Assembly: GCF_018687715.1 (NCBI RefSeq)
Contig: NC_056752.1
Location: 1,488,001 to 1,552,000 of the forward strand
Origin: Carya illinoinensis
Lineage: Eukaryota; Streptophyta; Magnoliopsida; Fagales; Juglandaceae
Reading direction: 5' to 3'
DNA: 64,000 nt
This document shows positions 11,162 through 22,710 of the stretch, piece by piece; position 1 is the first letter of the stretch; each line of letters begins with the position of its first letter. Made by a program: the position numbers and the translations under genes. The notes under the pieces are model-generated. The model saw nothing but the letters and a program-made list of their open reading frames with translations, made no database searches and had not been told where the DNA came from.

Positions 11162-11323
11162 ATCAGCCGGTTCGGCAGTTTGAACCAGCTTTAAACTAGA
11201 ACCATATTGGCTGGTGTTGATTTTAAGGAATTTCTACCATTGGCAAACTGGTTTCGTGCTCCGACGATCTGTTTGTGTCGATGCCAGCCGGTTTCGTCGT
11301 TTGTTGTACAGCCCTACCTCTAA
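10745..11323 (-). mobile_element. Possible non-autonomous hAT-like element
   Basis: Read on minus, the right end begins TAGGGCTGTACAACAAACG and continues into CCGGCTGGC-type sequence. Short non-autonomous hAT-like elements of plants often start this way (TAGGGCTG followed by CCGG-rich text). The ATATTGGCT word occurs near both ends. There is no coding potential, and I could not verify an 8 bp target duplication. The interior holds two long hairpins and an AT tract (about 11130-11158). Confidence 0.35.
10991..11112. repeat. Two adjacent long inverted repeats with ACGACG/ACGTCG cores
   Basis: The first, 10991-11027, pairs AACGACGCCATTTG with CAAATGGCGTTGTT (one mismatch). The second, 11062-11112, pairs AAAATGATG...CACTTAA with TTAAGTG...CATCATTTT around a GGACGTCG bulge. 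Both would fold as hairpins. Confidence 0.85.
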
Positions 11324-11336
11324 GCATATTGTTGGT

Positions 11337-12083
11337 TGTGACGCCCCCAAATCCCACGTACGGACACGTGGAAATCGAGACGTCGGGATGATGACAACAC
11401 TGGTCACCACCCTATCGCCAAGTGGCCAAGTGTGTGTACATGCAACAAGTGTGCAATAAAAACATGCAGCGGATAATAAAAGCCTTATAACTAAGTACCA
11501 GAATTTTTTTGTTTCACACAAACCCGATTAAAACATACATAATAAAATATTACAAGCCTCAAATATCGTTTCTAAACCAAACTACAAGGCATAAAACTCC
11601 AAATCAACACTCTGGCAGAGCCGCCTCCTCGGGCTCAGCCTCCTCCTCCTCCTCGACATCTGCATCAAAATCTACGGTACCAAAATGGTGCCGCAGGTAA
11701 GTAAAGATCCAAACGCCACAAGATAAAAATAAATTAAACTCAACAATATGCATGAAAGAATGCTAAATGAACATATCCCATAAATCCACATTTTTTCACG
11801 CACGCCAAAAATCCCATTTTGGCCCAAAACATTCCCTTTAAACATAACCTCGCCATTATCCTTGATAATGGCCCAAAAACCAAACCATCAGAACACTGTA
11901 GGCGGGAATCGCAGGCGGGACTCTACCACCATCCCTGCTCACCACCATCCCTATGCGTGCACCGTAGGCGGGAATCACAGGCGGGATTCTACCACCGTCC
12001 CTGCTTACCACCATCCCTACGCCGTGTGCACCGTAGGCAGGAACTACAGGTGGGATTCTACCACCGTACCTATTTACCACCAT
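11337..12083 (-). mobile_element. 3' LTR of the gag-only element, truncated
   Basis: The plus-strand end is TGTGACGCCCCC. It matches the right LTR from 14696 almost base for base until 12083, after which the two diverge. The U3 portion is therefore missing. Confidence 0.85.
11895..12083. repeat. LTR minisatellite, about 58 bp, three units
   Basis: Three copies of a unit with GTAGGCGGGAATC, AGGCGGGATTCTACCACC and a CTTACCACCATCCC end. The same array is in the right LTR at 15254-15450, so it predates transposition. Confidence 0.9.
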
Positions 12084-13317
12084 AAATTGCTAATACCAAT
12101 GACGTCTCTGCTTTACCTTCAGAACTTTTATCCTATTCCAACTTTGGTAACCTAATAGCCACTTCCAAAGTTAACCATCAATAAACAAAATTTGCACGAC
12201 CAAATGATTAATCTCCCATTGAAACTTCGAATCACTACTAATTCCTCAAAATCAACACAAAATTTGAATATCTAATATCTCCAAAAATCATGCTTTTGCG
12301 CGCACTCTGATAACTCGCCAAAATATATAATGACTATGTCCTCATAAATTAACAACATCAAGTACAAGCTCGATTAACACCTACGAACAAGAAAACTTTT
12401 ACCATGTTTTGATAGAAAATAATAATATACTTCCAAAAATCACGAATTATCACTCATTCCTCAATTGGCTCTAGCTGCCTTAATCAAAATCAACATTCTG
12501 TAACTACATCCATGATCATAGACAGGAAGTCAGTACCAAATCAACATCAGCATCCCAAATTGAAAACAAGTTATTTCATCCCAAAAGATACTCGTCTCAT
12601 CTAAGATAAGGAACATCCCTTTAAAGGCTCATACCCAACCTGACCCACCACTAGGTGCGCCTAAAAAAAAAAAAAAACTTCTACCCGACAACCTAATCCC
12701 GAAAACTCATCACCTAAATTCTAAACACCATCTAATTTCCTCAAACTTGGTATGGATCAATCCTAAAAATACACAAACTAGGTCATTACCTTTAATTCTG
12801 AAATAAATATTCTCCTTGAAAATTCTTATATCCATCATCCCACTATGTTCAACCCCATTTTAATGTTACAGCCTAATCAATCTCCAAAATAATTCATACT
12901 AGCACACCAATCCTGCGAAACTTAAAACTTCAATCTCATTAAAAATCAGTCCTTCAAATCTGCGAACCTATAACCTTAAATTATGCAAAACTCCTTCCCC
13001 CAAAATCCGTTAGGTCAATGAACTTATATCTGATAATAAAACAATCGACTCCCGAAACTTTCAAAATCTAAAATCTTAAATAATAACCAATCATTTCCTA
13101 AAATCTGCAAAACCTTAAAACTTTGCTGAAACTTCATAAAATCAACCCTTGAAATTTGTTGAACTTACAACCTACTACGTTATAGACCATTTCATCAACT
13201 CCACGGAACCAAAGAACTCAATTATCCTACTTCCCTAAGAGATCTCCCAAATCATGCCATTCCCTTCAAGTCTCGATAATATAAAAACAAACCATACAAG
13301 ACATTCATCACAAAAGA
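12084..13317 (-). other. Non-coding internal region of the gag-only element
   Basis: AC-rich on plus, with no ORF of note on either strand. It takes the place where protease, RT and integrase should lie. It could be strongly decayed pol, or a non-coding spacer as in large non-autonomous elements. Confidence 0.5.
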
Positions 13318-14400
13318 TTAGGTTAGACCCATACCTGCCATGGCTCCCGCATCTTGAGTCTCTGGAACCTCTCCTCCAACAGTACTAGGAGTCACTGCGT
13401 ACATTCGAGCCCGAACTAATTGCCTCTGATTAGTTCTACCATCGCGACGAGCTCCATGGCTTCCTTGAACTCAACTAGGGCACTTACGAGCAAAGTGCCC
13501 CGTCTGACCGCATTCAAAACATTGCTTACTATCCAGACGACACTCGCCTTCGTGAGCTCTATTACATTTGCCACAAATTGGAACTCGGCCTCCCATACGC
13601 ACACCGGGGGCTACCAACGATCGGATTCCTGTCCTCTGCATAAACTTTTGTGGTGATCCAGAAATGCTTCATTCACCATCAATGTTCAGCCTCTTCTGAC
13701 CTAGATGCGAGCCCACACTCAAACTAATCTCACGCTCTGCTAGAGTGGCCAAATCAACTAATTCCTGAAAAGTTGTAATCCAGTGGCAAACTACCATTCT
13801 GCGTATATCTGGTCGCAAACCTTCCTGGAAACGATCGGCTTGCATCTCCTTCGTGGTGATGAGATGAGTAGCAAATCCCCCAAGTTCTATAAATCTCCGG
13901 GCATACTGTTCCACGGTCATGCTTCCTTGGACCAAGTTACTAAATTCTCTTGCCTTTTGCCGCCTCACAGAAGCGGGAAAGAAACGATCATTAAATTCCT
14001 TTTAGAAGCGTTGTCAGGACACAGTGGCAAAGGACCCCAATTCCGACACTAACATTACTCTTTTTGTATCCCACCATTCAGAAACAGTGCCTTGCAACAA
14101 ATAACTAGCATAAAGTACTTGTTGCGCCTCAATGCAACCACAGACTTCAAAAGTTCTTTCTAAATCCCTAATCCACTTTCCAGCCCGAAGTGGATCCTCT
14201 TCTCCCGTGAAGGATGGATTTCTATGCGCTAGAAAGCGCTCATAGGTGCATCCAGCTTGCACCATTCTACTAGGCTCTCCTTGTCGTGGCCTAAAATTTT
14301 ACAGCACGAACTCAGTCATTTGCCTTAGCGCTTGGGCTATGGCATCATCTCTCGGCGTATCATCCCGAGGCTCTTGAGTAGGCTTTCTTGGCCTTACCAT
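13318..14400 (-). pseudogene. Gag polyprotein (Retrotrans_gag plus zinc knuckles), stop-riddled
   Basis: The start codon is at 14400, opening MVRPRKPTQE. The capsid region includes FTGEEDPLRAGKWIRDLERTF and the EWWDT box (14250-14050), followed by the FNDRFFPASVRRQKAREF box (about 14000-13945) and a GL-PDIRR motif. Two zinc knuckles follow (CGKC-H-C and CFECGQTGHFARKC, 13575-13480) and then a MYAVTP linker of the kind that precedes protease in Tekay/Del-type elements. All parts are in one frame over 361 codons without any indel. They are interrupted only by about four stops, including a TGA where Trp is expected. Such decay by substitution without frameshift suggests a young or methylated copy. 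Confidence 0.85.
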
Positions 14401-14681
14401 CTTCCCGCCACAACACAACCTTTGACCCATCGAATAAAACCAACAACATAAAACCAAAACCAAAACCAAAACCACATAACAAGAAAATAAAATATACTAG
14501 CATACAATAACATAACTAAATAAATAAATACAAACAAGCTAACTCAAATAAATTCAAATCAAATAAAACAAATCAAATAGCAAACTTTAAATAAAATAAA
14601 TTTCAAATCACAACTTTTTTTAAAAAAAAAACCTTCTGGTACTAAACCTACGGGACATGTGGTTTTACCAAGAGCCAAACC

Positions 14682-14693
14682 GCTTTGATACCA
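14682..14693 (-). promoter_or_regulatory. Primer-binding site, initiator-tRNA-Met type
   Basis: Minus-strand TGGTATCAAAGC differs by one base from the usual TGGTATCAGAGC and starts two bases inside the LTR end at 14696. This fixes the element's orientation. Confidence 0.8.
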
Positions 14694-15253
14694 CCTGTGA
14701 CGCCCTCAAATCCCACGTACGGACACGTGAAAATCGAGACGTCGGGATGATGACAACACGAGTCACCACTCTATCGCCAAGTGGCCAAGTGTGTGTACAT
14801 GCAACAAGTGTGCAATAAAAACACGCAACGGATAATAAAAGCCTTATAACTAAGTACCAGAATTTTTTTGTTTCATATAAACCCGATTAAAACATACATA
14901 ATAAAATATTACAAGCCTCAAATATCGTTTCTAAACCAAACTACAAGGCATAAAACTCCAAATCAAAACTCTGGCGGAGCCGCCTCCTCGGCCTCAGCCT
15001 CCTCCTCCTCCTCGACATCTGCATCAAAATCTACGGTACCAAAATGGTGCCACAGGTAAGTAAAGATCTAAACGCCACAAGATAAAAACATATTAAACTC
15101 AACAATATGCATGAAAGAATGCTAAATGCACATATCCCATAAATCCACATTTTTCCACGCACGCCAAAAATCCCATTTTGGCCCAAAACATTCCCTTTAA
15201 ACATAATCTCGCCATTATCCCCGATAATGGCCCAAAAACCAAACCATCAGAGC

Positions 15254-15450
15254 ACTGTAGGCGGGAATCGCAGGTGGGACTCTACCACCATCCCTGCTCA
15301 CCACCATCCCTACGCGTGCACCGTAGGCGGGAATCACAGGCGGGATTCTACTACCGTCTCTGCTTACCACCATCCCTACGCCGCGTGCACCGTAGGCGGG
15401 AACCACAGGTGGGATTCTACCACCGTCCCTGCTTACCACCATCCCTACAT
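15254..15450. repeat. LTR minisatellite, about 58 bp, three units (second copy)
   Basis: Same array as at 11895-12083, one copy in each LTR, with the units in the same order. Confidence 0.9.
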
Positions 15451-16319
15451 GTGCCTCTGACTCAAACCAGTCAATCCAATCATTCACGTATACCATAAAT
15501 CATTTCTCGCTTACAAGCCCAGTTTTCATTTTACAAACACATGTACATGCATGTAACTACACGAAAACCCAATTTTCCCTTTTTAAACATGAACATGCAT
15601 GCACTATACAATGCAAACATCAAGGCACAAAATCTCCAACAAATATCAACATCAACCAAATATAAATAGCTCCATTCTCAAATCCATCTGACCCCCGACT
15701 CCTCGGACTCAATCCGGCAACCAACCAATCACAATTATTTGTTGAAGCAAAAATACATTTAAATCTTAAAGCAAGTTTGGAAAATACTTAAAGTGCTATA
15801 TGATAATTTTCAAAGGATCAAGGAGCTGCAAACGGCGGAGAAAAAGCAACGTAACAGTGTAAAATACACTGTGGCCGTGGGTTGTAAAATACCCACTTTC
15901 GAACGGGGATAAACCAAGACTTGGGATTGATAGGGAATGGCTTATAGATGTTTATGAAGCTAATGGAAGTGAGTTTTGGTCGTGGGTGGCGGTGGAAATG
16001 GCGGTGGAAGCGAAAAAACGGCAAAATGGAGTTGAGCTCGTGGGAGCTGCTCCGGCAACGGATCGGGGCCGGAAATGGGTGGTTTAGGATGGCAAGAGGT
16101 AGGTGATGAAGTGGTGAAGAGATGGTGGCCGGAGGTGGAACGACGGCGGCGGAAATGCACAAAAACCATGCTGCTTGGAGGGGCTCTCGGCGGCAAACGG
16201 TGGCTCGGATGGAGGTGAAATTTGGTGGGGAGGTGCGCCGGCCGGAGGGGAAGAGAACTGGGTGGGTGGTGTCGACCACGTTGCCGGCAAGCGGTGGTGT
16301 TGGGCGGCAGAAGCTGGAT

Positions 16320-16465
16320 GATGATAGTGAGGAGAGAGAGAGGACGCAGCGCACAGGAGAAAGAACGGGGAAGAAGAAAGAAAAAGAAGAAAAAAGGAAA
16401 GAAGGAAAGAAAAAAGAAAAGGAAAAGAGAAAAAGAAAAAGAGAAAAGAAAAAGAAAAGATGGGG
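16320..16465 (+). repeat. Purine (AAG/GA) low-complexity tract
   Basis: Almost pure A/G over about 140 bases (a pyrimidine tract on the element's coding strand). Long charged or Ser/Phe-rich ORFs here are composition artefacts. Confidence 0.9.
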
Positions 16466-16814
16466 AAAAGAAATGAGGCCAATCCTCACCGCCGGAGTCC
16501 AAAAACTGATCCGAAGAAAACAATTTTAAAAACTATAAAACGACTAAATTAATTTAAACACCACGTCAAACTAAAATATAATAAATAACTAGTAAAACTA
16601 AGAACTAAATTTTAAATCCAAAAACAAACTAAATTAAATAACACAACAATTTAAATTCAAAACGATAAATAAAATAAAGAAAGCTCCACAAAACAAATAT
16701 CACAACTAACTAAATCCAATTAAATACAATAATTTAAAATAAAAGAACTAATATTTTAATTAAATCAAAATACTCATTCAATGAAAATACACGTAAAAAC
16801 GGGATGTCACATCA

Positions 16815-17193
16815 GTTTTGTGTTAGGGGTTATTTGGAAGATGGGATCATCTCATCTCATCTCATTTTATTTCCAAACATAATTTAAATATAGACATTTC
16901 TCAATTGCAATTTTTCAACTTTTTTATCTAATTATTAAAATTTTTTCAAACTTACAAACAAAACATAAAAAATAATTTAACTTTTTCAAATATCAAAACA
17001 AAAATAATATTAAAAAATTATATTCTAACAATATTTTAATTTTAAAATATTTGTATTCAACTTTTTTTTTCTAATTTTTTAAAAACCTATAAAACATCAT
17101 AACTCAAATTATTTTACTACTATTCCAAAATCATTTCACTATTATTTACAGATTTCTTATCTTATCTCATTTCCTAGCATCGCCTTAAGATTT
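16815..17193 (-). mobile_element. MITE-like repeat family A, copy 2
   Basis: On plus it starts with TTATTTGGAAGATGGGATCATCTCATCTCATC and ends with TTATCTCATTTCCTAGCATCGCCTTA, so ATGAGATGAG-type sequence marks both ends. The AT-rich body matches copies at 10165, 31080 and 62627 in reverse. It directly abuts the LTR at 16811. Confidence 0.65.
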
Positions 17194-17880
17194 TCAGCCA
17201 CCTATGTCTTCATTTTGATGCCAAAACATTATGTTGTTACAATATTATTTTATATGTCTATTTGTCTTATTTGAGATCTTTATTTTAAGAAATTTGAGAG
17301 AGAAGACTGACATGGTTCTTTTAGGCCAAGCAACTACAGTTGGGGACTATTTTTATGAGCAATGATGTACGTACAATTGTTTTTATAACTCTTTATAAAA
17401 CTATTTTAAATTAAAAGTATTTTTGTAAAAAACGATGCTATTTTTATTAGTTAGTTTATAAAAATATCTCTTATTTATAATAGAATTACATAAAAAAATG
17501 TTGAAAAGAATTATGTGTATCGTTTTTTTATAAGATCGCAGGAAAGGATTAAGATTATATCCAATATGCACAAAAACAGAAAAAAAGTTTATACGAAGAG
17601 AGAGATACTCCCATGTCATGGGGTCATCTCTCTCTTTCTCTCTCTTAAAGCTAACCTGTCGAATATTTCAGCATTAGTGCGGCCATCCATTTGAAATCAA
17701 TTATTGATTGGGAAATTAGAGAGCATGTTGTTCAAATCTTGGCTCGCCCCTCTTGAAGGTTTGGACAGTCGTATTCTTTATTTGAAAAAAAGTATATAAA
17801 TACGAGATTAAATGAAAAAAAATTAATTTTTTTAATAATAAACTCTATTTCTTTCGAAGAGAGTGCACAAAACTTATATA
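17194..17880. other. Intergenic, AT-rich
   Basis: No gene seen. A CTCTCT-rich patch lies at 17625-17646. Confidence 0.5.
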
Positions 17881-18077
17881 TCCTAGCAGTACTCCATCAC
17901 TGCCCTTTTTTATGAAATTGGTGGAATGATATATATATTTCCAAGTCATAAGAATTCCACTACGATGCATGAATATCCATGATGACTTTCATTCATGATC
18001 GTTACCCCCACCTTAATTTATTCTATTCTCAAAAACCCAGAATTATTGTAAAAGCAACAATCCTTACCAGAAAATCC
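17881..18077 (+). promoter_or_regulatory. Upstream region shared with first CrRLK1L copy
   Basis: Contains the GGTGGAAT-AT, CCAAGTCA, TTCTATTCTCA and CCTTACCAGAAAATCC blocks also found upstream of 6368. No confident TATA box can be chosen. Confidence 0.5.
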
Positions 18078-18290
18078 ATGGAAGTTCTTCCCTTCCATAA
18101 GCTTCTTTCCCGACTCTATCTTCTCTCACCTCTACATTTCACTTCCCTTTTGCTTTTCTCTTCGGCTTACTCTCCTCCCGGTAAGTCCTTCATCACCTGG
18201 GGAGCACACTCCAACACCAGCGTCAACAATACTTGCGCCTTTGTTGGCGACCAGGGTTTCCTAGTCGGAAAGAGAGATTGTCAAAAATAG
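18078..18290 (+). pseudogene. CrRLK1L 5' stub (signal peptide and start of malectin domain)
   Basis: The ATG at 18078 follows the same CCTTACCAGAAAATCC leader as the first copy, so it is preferred to the upstream in-frame Met at 17979. About 70 residues correspond to the first copy: MEVLPFHKLL, the hydrophobic signal segment, the AHSNTSVN region and a VGDQGF block. Cys of the usual INCG is changed to Trp (ITWG). The frame ends at a TAG at 18288 and homology fades after about 18310. It is a truncated duplicate of 6368-8826. Confidence 0.85.
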
Positions 18291-18310
18291 CAACCCATAA
18301 ACAAGCAATT

Positions 18311-18780
18311 CACTTGATCTCTGATATCAATAAGCCTTCCTGATCAGGATAACATCTCCTTCACCTGAAATCTCCAATAGATAATTATGTTTAGGTGACG
18401 ATCGATAATTGAAGGGTACTTTTGTGGGAAAATTAAGAGAAGTTGAAAAGTTTTGGTAAGCGGTGTTCCTATATTACTAGACTTTGCCTAAAACTAACTT
18501 AGGTAAGTGAAAATTTTGGTAAGTGAAAATTTTGCATATTTTGTTATAAAAATGACCTCGATTATTTTTCTGCATTAGCCTTTGTTCTAAACTCATGAAA
18601 TATGATATTTTATCATGATTAGTTTTGACATGAGCAATTTTTATACTTTGTTTCTCTACTACATAAAATGTGAAGGCGAGTATACAATTTTTATTTGATT
18701 ATATGATGTGTATCTGCTCAAAACTGTTAAGATATGATATTGCATTTGAAAATCCCTTAGGCATAGGATTTTGTTTTGCT
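18311..18780. other. Intergenic, possible retrotransposon LTR debris
   Basis: No coding sequence. There is a short direct repeat of TTTTGGTAAGTGAAAATTTTG at about 18495-18535. The style resembles gypsy LTR DNA but no ends are clear. Confidence 0.3.
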
Positions 18781-18915
18781 TTGGTTATGACTCTGCCATG
18801 AGTTATAGTAGTGGCCTTGAGCCCAACCACGACTAATAGAAGTGGCCTCCAACCCAGCTACAGGTGATAATAGTGGCCTCTGGCCCTTCCACAAGTAATA
18901 GTAGTGGCCTCTATT
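18781..18915. repeat. Minisatellite, about 33 bp, four units
   Basis: Units of the form TAATAGTAGTGGCCTC-n-CCC-n-CACAAG occur at about 18797, 18833, 18868 and 18897. Confidence 0.8.
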
Positions 18916-19078
18916 TGAGTGCAAACTAATTTGGCAAACGAGTAATTTATATTTTGGTTGGCTATCAACAGATTGCACAACCTTGCTACGGGGGTAAACA
19001 TGGCTTTTGTTTTGAGAATATCACTTTGGTGAAAAAAACAGTGATTTATGTTCTGCTTGGTTATCTACAGATTTGCAC

Positions 19079-19341
19079 AATGTAACAACCCCTCCCAAAA
19101 ATAGGATGAGCTGCTACATTTTGTCCTGCCTATTTTTTCTATATGTAAATAACATACTAAAAATTTATAATAGGGATCTTCCCATTTGCTTTCATAACTT
19201 CAAAGGTTAAAATACCATGTTTGTCAAAATATAAGATAGTCCCATTAGTTACATATTAAAACCCCAATTTACAAAATGCTTTATTCTCAAAATACATAGC
19301 TCAACAGTTTTACAAAACCAAAAAAAAAAAAAAAAAAAAAC
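19079..19341. mobile_element. Possible LTR terminus and A-run
   Basis: TGTAACAACCCCTCCC at 19079 looks like one end of a gypsy LTR, the same start type as at 3376 (minus) and 44721 (plus). A 22-base A-run lies at 19320-19341. The other LTR end is not identifiable, so orientation is uncertain. Confidence 0.3.
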
Positions 19342-20140
19342 TGTATTCAGGTAAAGATCTTTGACTTTCTAACTCTTATCTAGGAGGGTCATTCCTTAAC
19401 ATCAGTCTTCATCAATCGTGGTTGGACACCAATCATCGACCAAAAGGATGAAGCATGAGATCTCGTTTCTTATATAGACATCATCTTCGAGTTCTGTAAA
19501 GAGCTCGTTGGTGCCAACCTAGATGACAGATGGGCATACACAATCTCGATCCTAAGAGCCTCAATTATATTTTCAGTAGATAGACTCATTGATTTCATTG
19601 ATATTCCTTGATATTGCACTGCATATCCAAATGTGGTGCTCAGAGAGTCTACAACTATGGGTGATGGGAGACGGCTGAGGATGAGGGATCTTTAAGAGAT
19701 GAACTTGATGCTCTAGTTGATCATGAGGTGATGGAGTTGATTGTTGGTCCAGATGCTTCTCCCTATGAAGGGACAAAAAGCATCAAACAGAGGTCGTGGG
19801 GTGCCTATCAACCTAGTGGGTTGTATGAATTAAAGCATCGCCAACAACATTGATTCTCGACAGCACATGACAAAGGTTGGCATGGATCGAGTAAAGTTTA
19901 TGACACACGTCACTTGTGGGGTGCCTATCAACCTAGTGGGTTGTATATTTGATAGGATTCAATCAGAGGTCCAGTATATTACGATGGATATATTGCCATT
20001 TCGGATCCTGATCACATGATTTCTGCTACATGCCGGGGTCCAAATAGATTTTGCTGAGCATGTCCTGGAATCAATTGGATCGATCAACTCCTCCACCCTG
20101 TAATCCACCCCCGGTCTTAGAGGGTGGGTTACTGAGTTGC
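19342..20140. other. Unassigned region with a 31 bp direct repeat
   Basis: No gene recognised. An exact 31 bp sequence beginning GTGGGGTGCCTATCAACC is present at 19796-19826 and 19916-19946, exactly 120 bases apart. It is probably retroelement debris. Confidence 0.4.
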
Positions 20141-21338
20141 TAGGGAGGACACTCTATCCGTTTGCCCCCGGCCGCCCAAAGGGACCATTGGCCCAGAAAT
20201 AGCTGAAATTGGCCCAAAATGGGCCAGAACCAACCTAAAAATTTATAAAAAATACAAATAACAAAAAGAAAAAGCAATTTACAATAATAAAAATAATATA
20301 TTATTATGTTGGAATCAACTACAAAAGTACTAAGTAATAAATTAATAATCATAACTAATCTATTAGAATAATACAAATTAAAAAGAAAACAACTACAAAA
20401 TTACAAACATATATGAGAGATTGTAGCAACATTAAAACTAAGTGAATCACTGGCAACTATACAAATAAGTGAGTTGTTTGATATTTGGGGTGGCCATGGG
20501 TGGAAAATACATGTAATTAATATTGCCTACTGTGAGACTGTGAGATCATAAAATTGGAAACATTAACAATGTAATAGGAAAATAAATTAAAATTATAAAT
20601 AAGAAATAAAAATTAAAATTACAAATATATATTAAGAATGAAAAAATTACAAACTAAAATCTGACTAACTAAGATGAGATGGAGATCAAGATGAGAATAG
20701 ATCATTTGGTCCTTGGGCTTGGGATTAGGATTGAGCATATGACAGTAAGATTATAAAAGCTAAAAAAAATACAAGAAAGACAATTAGATGCCAAAAGTTA
20801 TATAAATACAAAGAATAATTAAGCGACAATATAAATTGTACAAACCTATGGCCAATGGCAATTGTGAGTTCAATACCACGAAGTCATATTACAGTGTAGG
20901 TATGATCACCACCCTTCTTCTTGTTGGTCTCCTTAAAGTCAAGAACATTCAGAACATGAATTTCCATCCCGTTGATCCAATTCTATGTGCAAATCAATAC
21001 TTTCACGATGGTAACAGACAATGAATTCTGAAATGGATCCAATATGTGCCCTCTGGTACTAAATGTTGACTCTGAGGTAATGGTGCTAATAAGGATGACC
21101 AAAATATTGCAGATTATCTCTCTAAGGATGGGATATTTCACTAGACTGGTCTTCCAGCGTGCTAATATATCAAAGTCTCATGTATATGGGAGAAGATCCA
21201 CTGCCAAATATCTATCTACCTCCGACTTTGCCTCTGAAGATTGACGAACTAGTAAGGGTTCGACTTCAACCTCTCACCTCATAACAACCTACGCTTTTTC
21301 CCAACCCAGCTTCTGGAGGACCCCTCGAAGAGGGGACC

Positions 21339-21396
21339 GGGGGGGGGGGGTGAGGGAGTTAGGTGTAGGTGTAGGTGTAGGTGTAGGTGTAGGTGC
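21339..21396. repeat. G-run and (GGTGTA)n array inside hAT gene
   Basis: Twelve Gs at 21339-21350 are followed by about six GGTGTA units (21361-21396). On minus they read as a Thr-Pro repeat. Confidence 0.9.
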
Positions 21397-22689
21397 ATTA
21401 CCAACCCTAATCACGGTAAATTCATCAAACAATTTACTAAGGAGTTCTCTAACCATTGTCCCAATAAGCCCAGCCTGTGCATTCCCGTGCACAAGTTCCA
21501 AATCATATACTATGATGTCAATCTTGATTAGGGGGTCAAGAGACACAACCACATATAACAAAATATTTAGCCTACTCAAACTCTCCAATACTTGTCATAT
21601 TTGAACCTTATCATCAATGCCATCTCCCGCATTCTAATATGGTCACTCTACACATTTCATCTAATTATTCTTTCACTTTACATATTTGCTTATAGAAATT
21701 ATTGGATTTAGGGTACAAAGAACCAGATAACCTCAATGTGACCTCGTAGAAAAGTCCAAAAAAATCTACAAAAGTAGCAACAACCTCACAATCATCATCA
21801 ATAGGCTTTTCTAATCTACGGTGCTCATCAAAATACTTGACATATTGAATATCTTCATTGCTCAATAATGCAAAGGTTGCCTTATATTTTTGGGCCGCCT
21901 CCAACATAAAAAAGGTTGAGTTCCATCTTGTAGAAACATCAATACAAATACCTTTCTTGGATGTTCTACCTGCATTTCTCCCAGCAGTCTTGAATTTCTC
22001 TAATCTAGTAGAAGAAGATCTCACAAATATCACAGCCGTTATGACTCGTGCAACCGAGTCATCAAGATCTTTCAAACCATTAGTGACAATTAAATTCAAA
22101 ATATATGCAGCACATCTAACATGCAAACAGTCACCACTCAAGATTGTCTTATTTGCCTCCCAAAGAGGTCCTAAGAGGTCCCAAAGTGACATCGTTAGAC
22201 AATACATTATCAACATAACTGTTAATACCCATGCCAACCCTCACTCCTTTATTGTGGCCTCCAAGGCCTTTCCAAGCATCTCACTCTTGTGAACGAAAAT
22301 TTGACAAAACTTTACAATTTTTTTTGTGTAGTGTCCAATCATAATTAATAAAATGCATAGTCAAAGATGTAATTATAGTTTTGGAAGGATGTCTAATTAT
22401 TGGTAGTGAGGCAAACTACTTGATTTGCCAATTTGCCCCTCAACAAATATTTATCTTTCTTGAAATGTTTTTTAATATCCTTTGCCATTGTGTGGAGAGA
22501 AGGAAAATTAAATCTAAGCTCCGAGAAATTAGAATATTCTTGGAACCCTCTCCCTTCCACAAATTGAAAAGGTAGCTCATTCATGATCACCATACGAGCT
22601 AACTTTCTTCTACATCCATTGGAATCATATTTAGTATACCCCTTCAATGTTGAACCCCCACTAAGGCTACTACTCCCATCCATCTTCTT

Positions 22690-22710
22690 CCCCCCCCCCC
22701 CCCCCCCCCC
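22690..22710. repeat. Poly(C) run, 21 bases
   Basis: A homopolymer in the hAT gene (Gly codons on minus). Length may be unreliable. Confidence 0.9.

Larger units (their letters stand above)
11337..16811 (-). mobile_element. Ty3/gypsy element with gag only, pol missing (TR-GAG-like)
   Basis: Read on minus, the order is 5' LTR (16811-14696), tRNA-iMet-type primer site (14693-14682), gag (14400-13318), about 1.2 kb of non-coding DNA, and a partial 3' LTR (12083-11337). The two LTR copies are very similar over about 740 bases. No protease, RT or integrase can be found. The flanks 11332-11336 (TTGGT) and 16812-16816 (TCAGT) do not match convincingly as a target duplication, so rearrangement is possible. 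A related LTR lies at 60426. Confidence 0.8.
14696..16811 (-). mobile_element. 5' LTR of the gag-only gypsy element, 2.1 kb
   Basis: The LTR is bounded by TGTGACGCCC on plus and GGGATGTCACA on plus, so that minus reads TGTGACATCCC to GGGCGTCACA. It contains the 58 bp minisatellite (15254-15450) and a long purine tract (about 16320-16465). ORFs at 15818-16529 are low-complexity shadows of that tract. Confidence 0.85.

Noticed and set aside
15818..16529. Long overlapping ORFs (up to 223 residues, both strands)
   Set aside because: They are produced by a purine-rich low-complexity tract inside the LTR and show no domain. They are also cut by the LTR structure.
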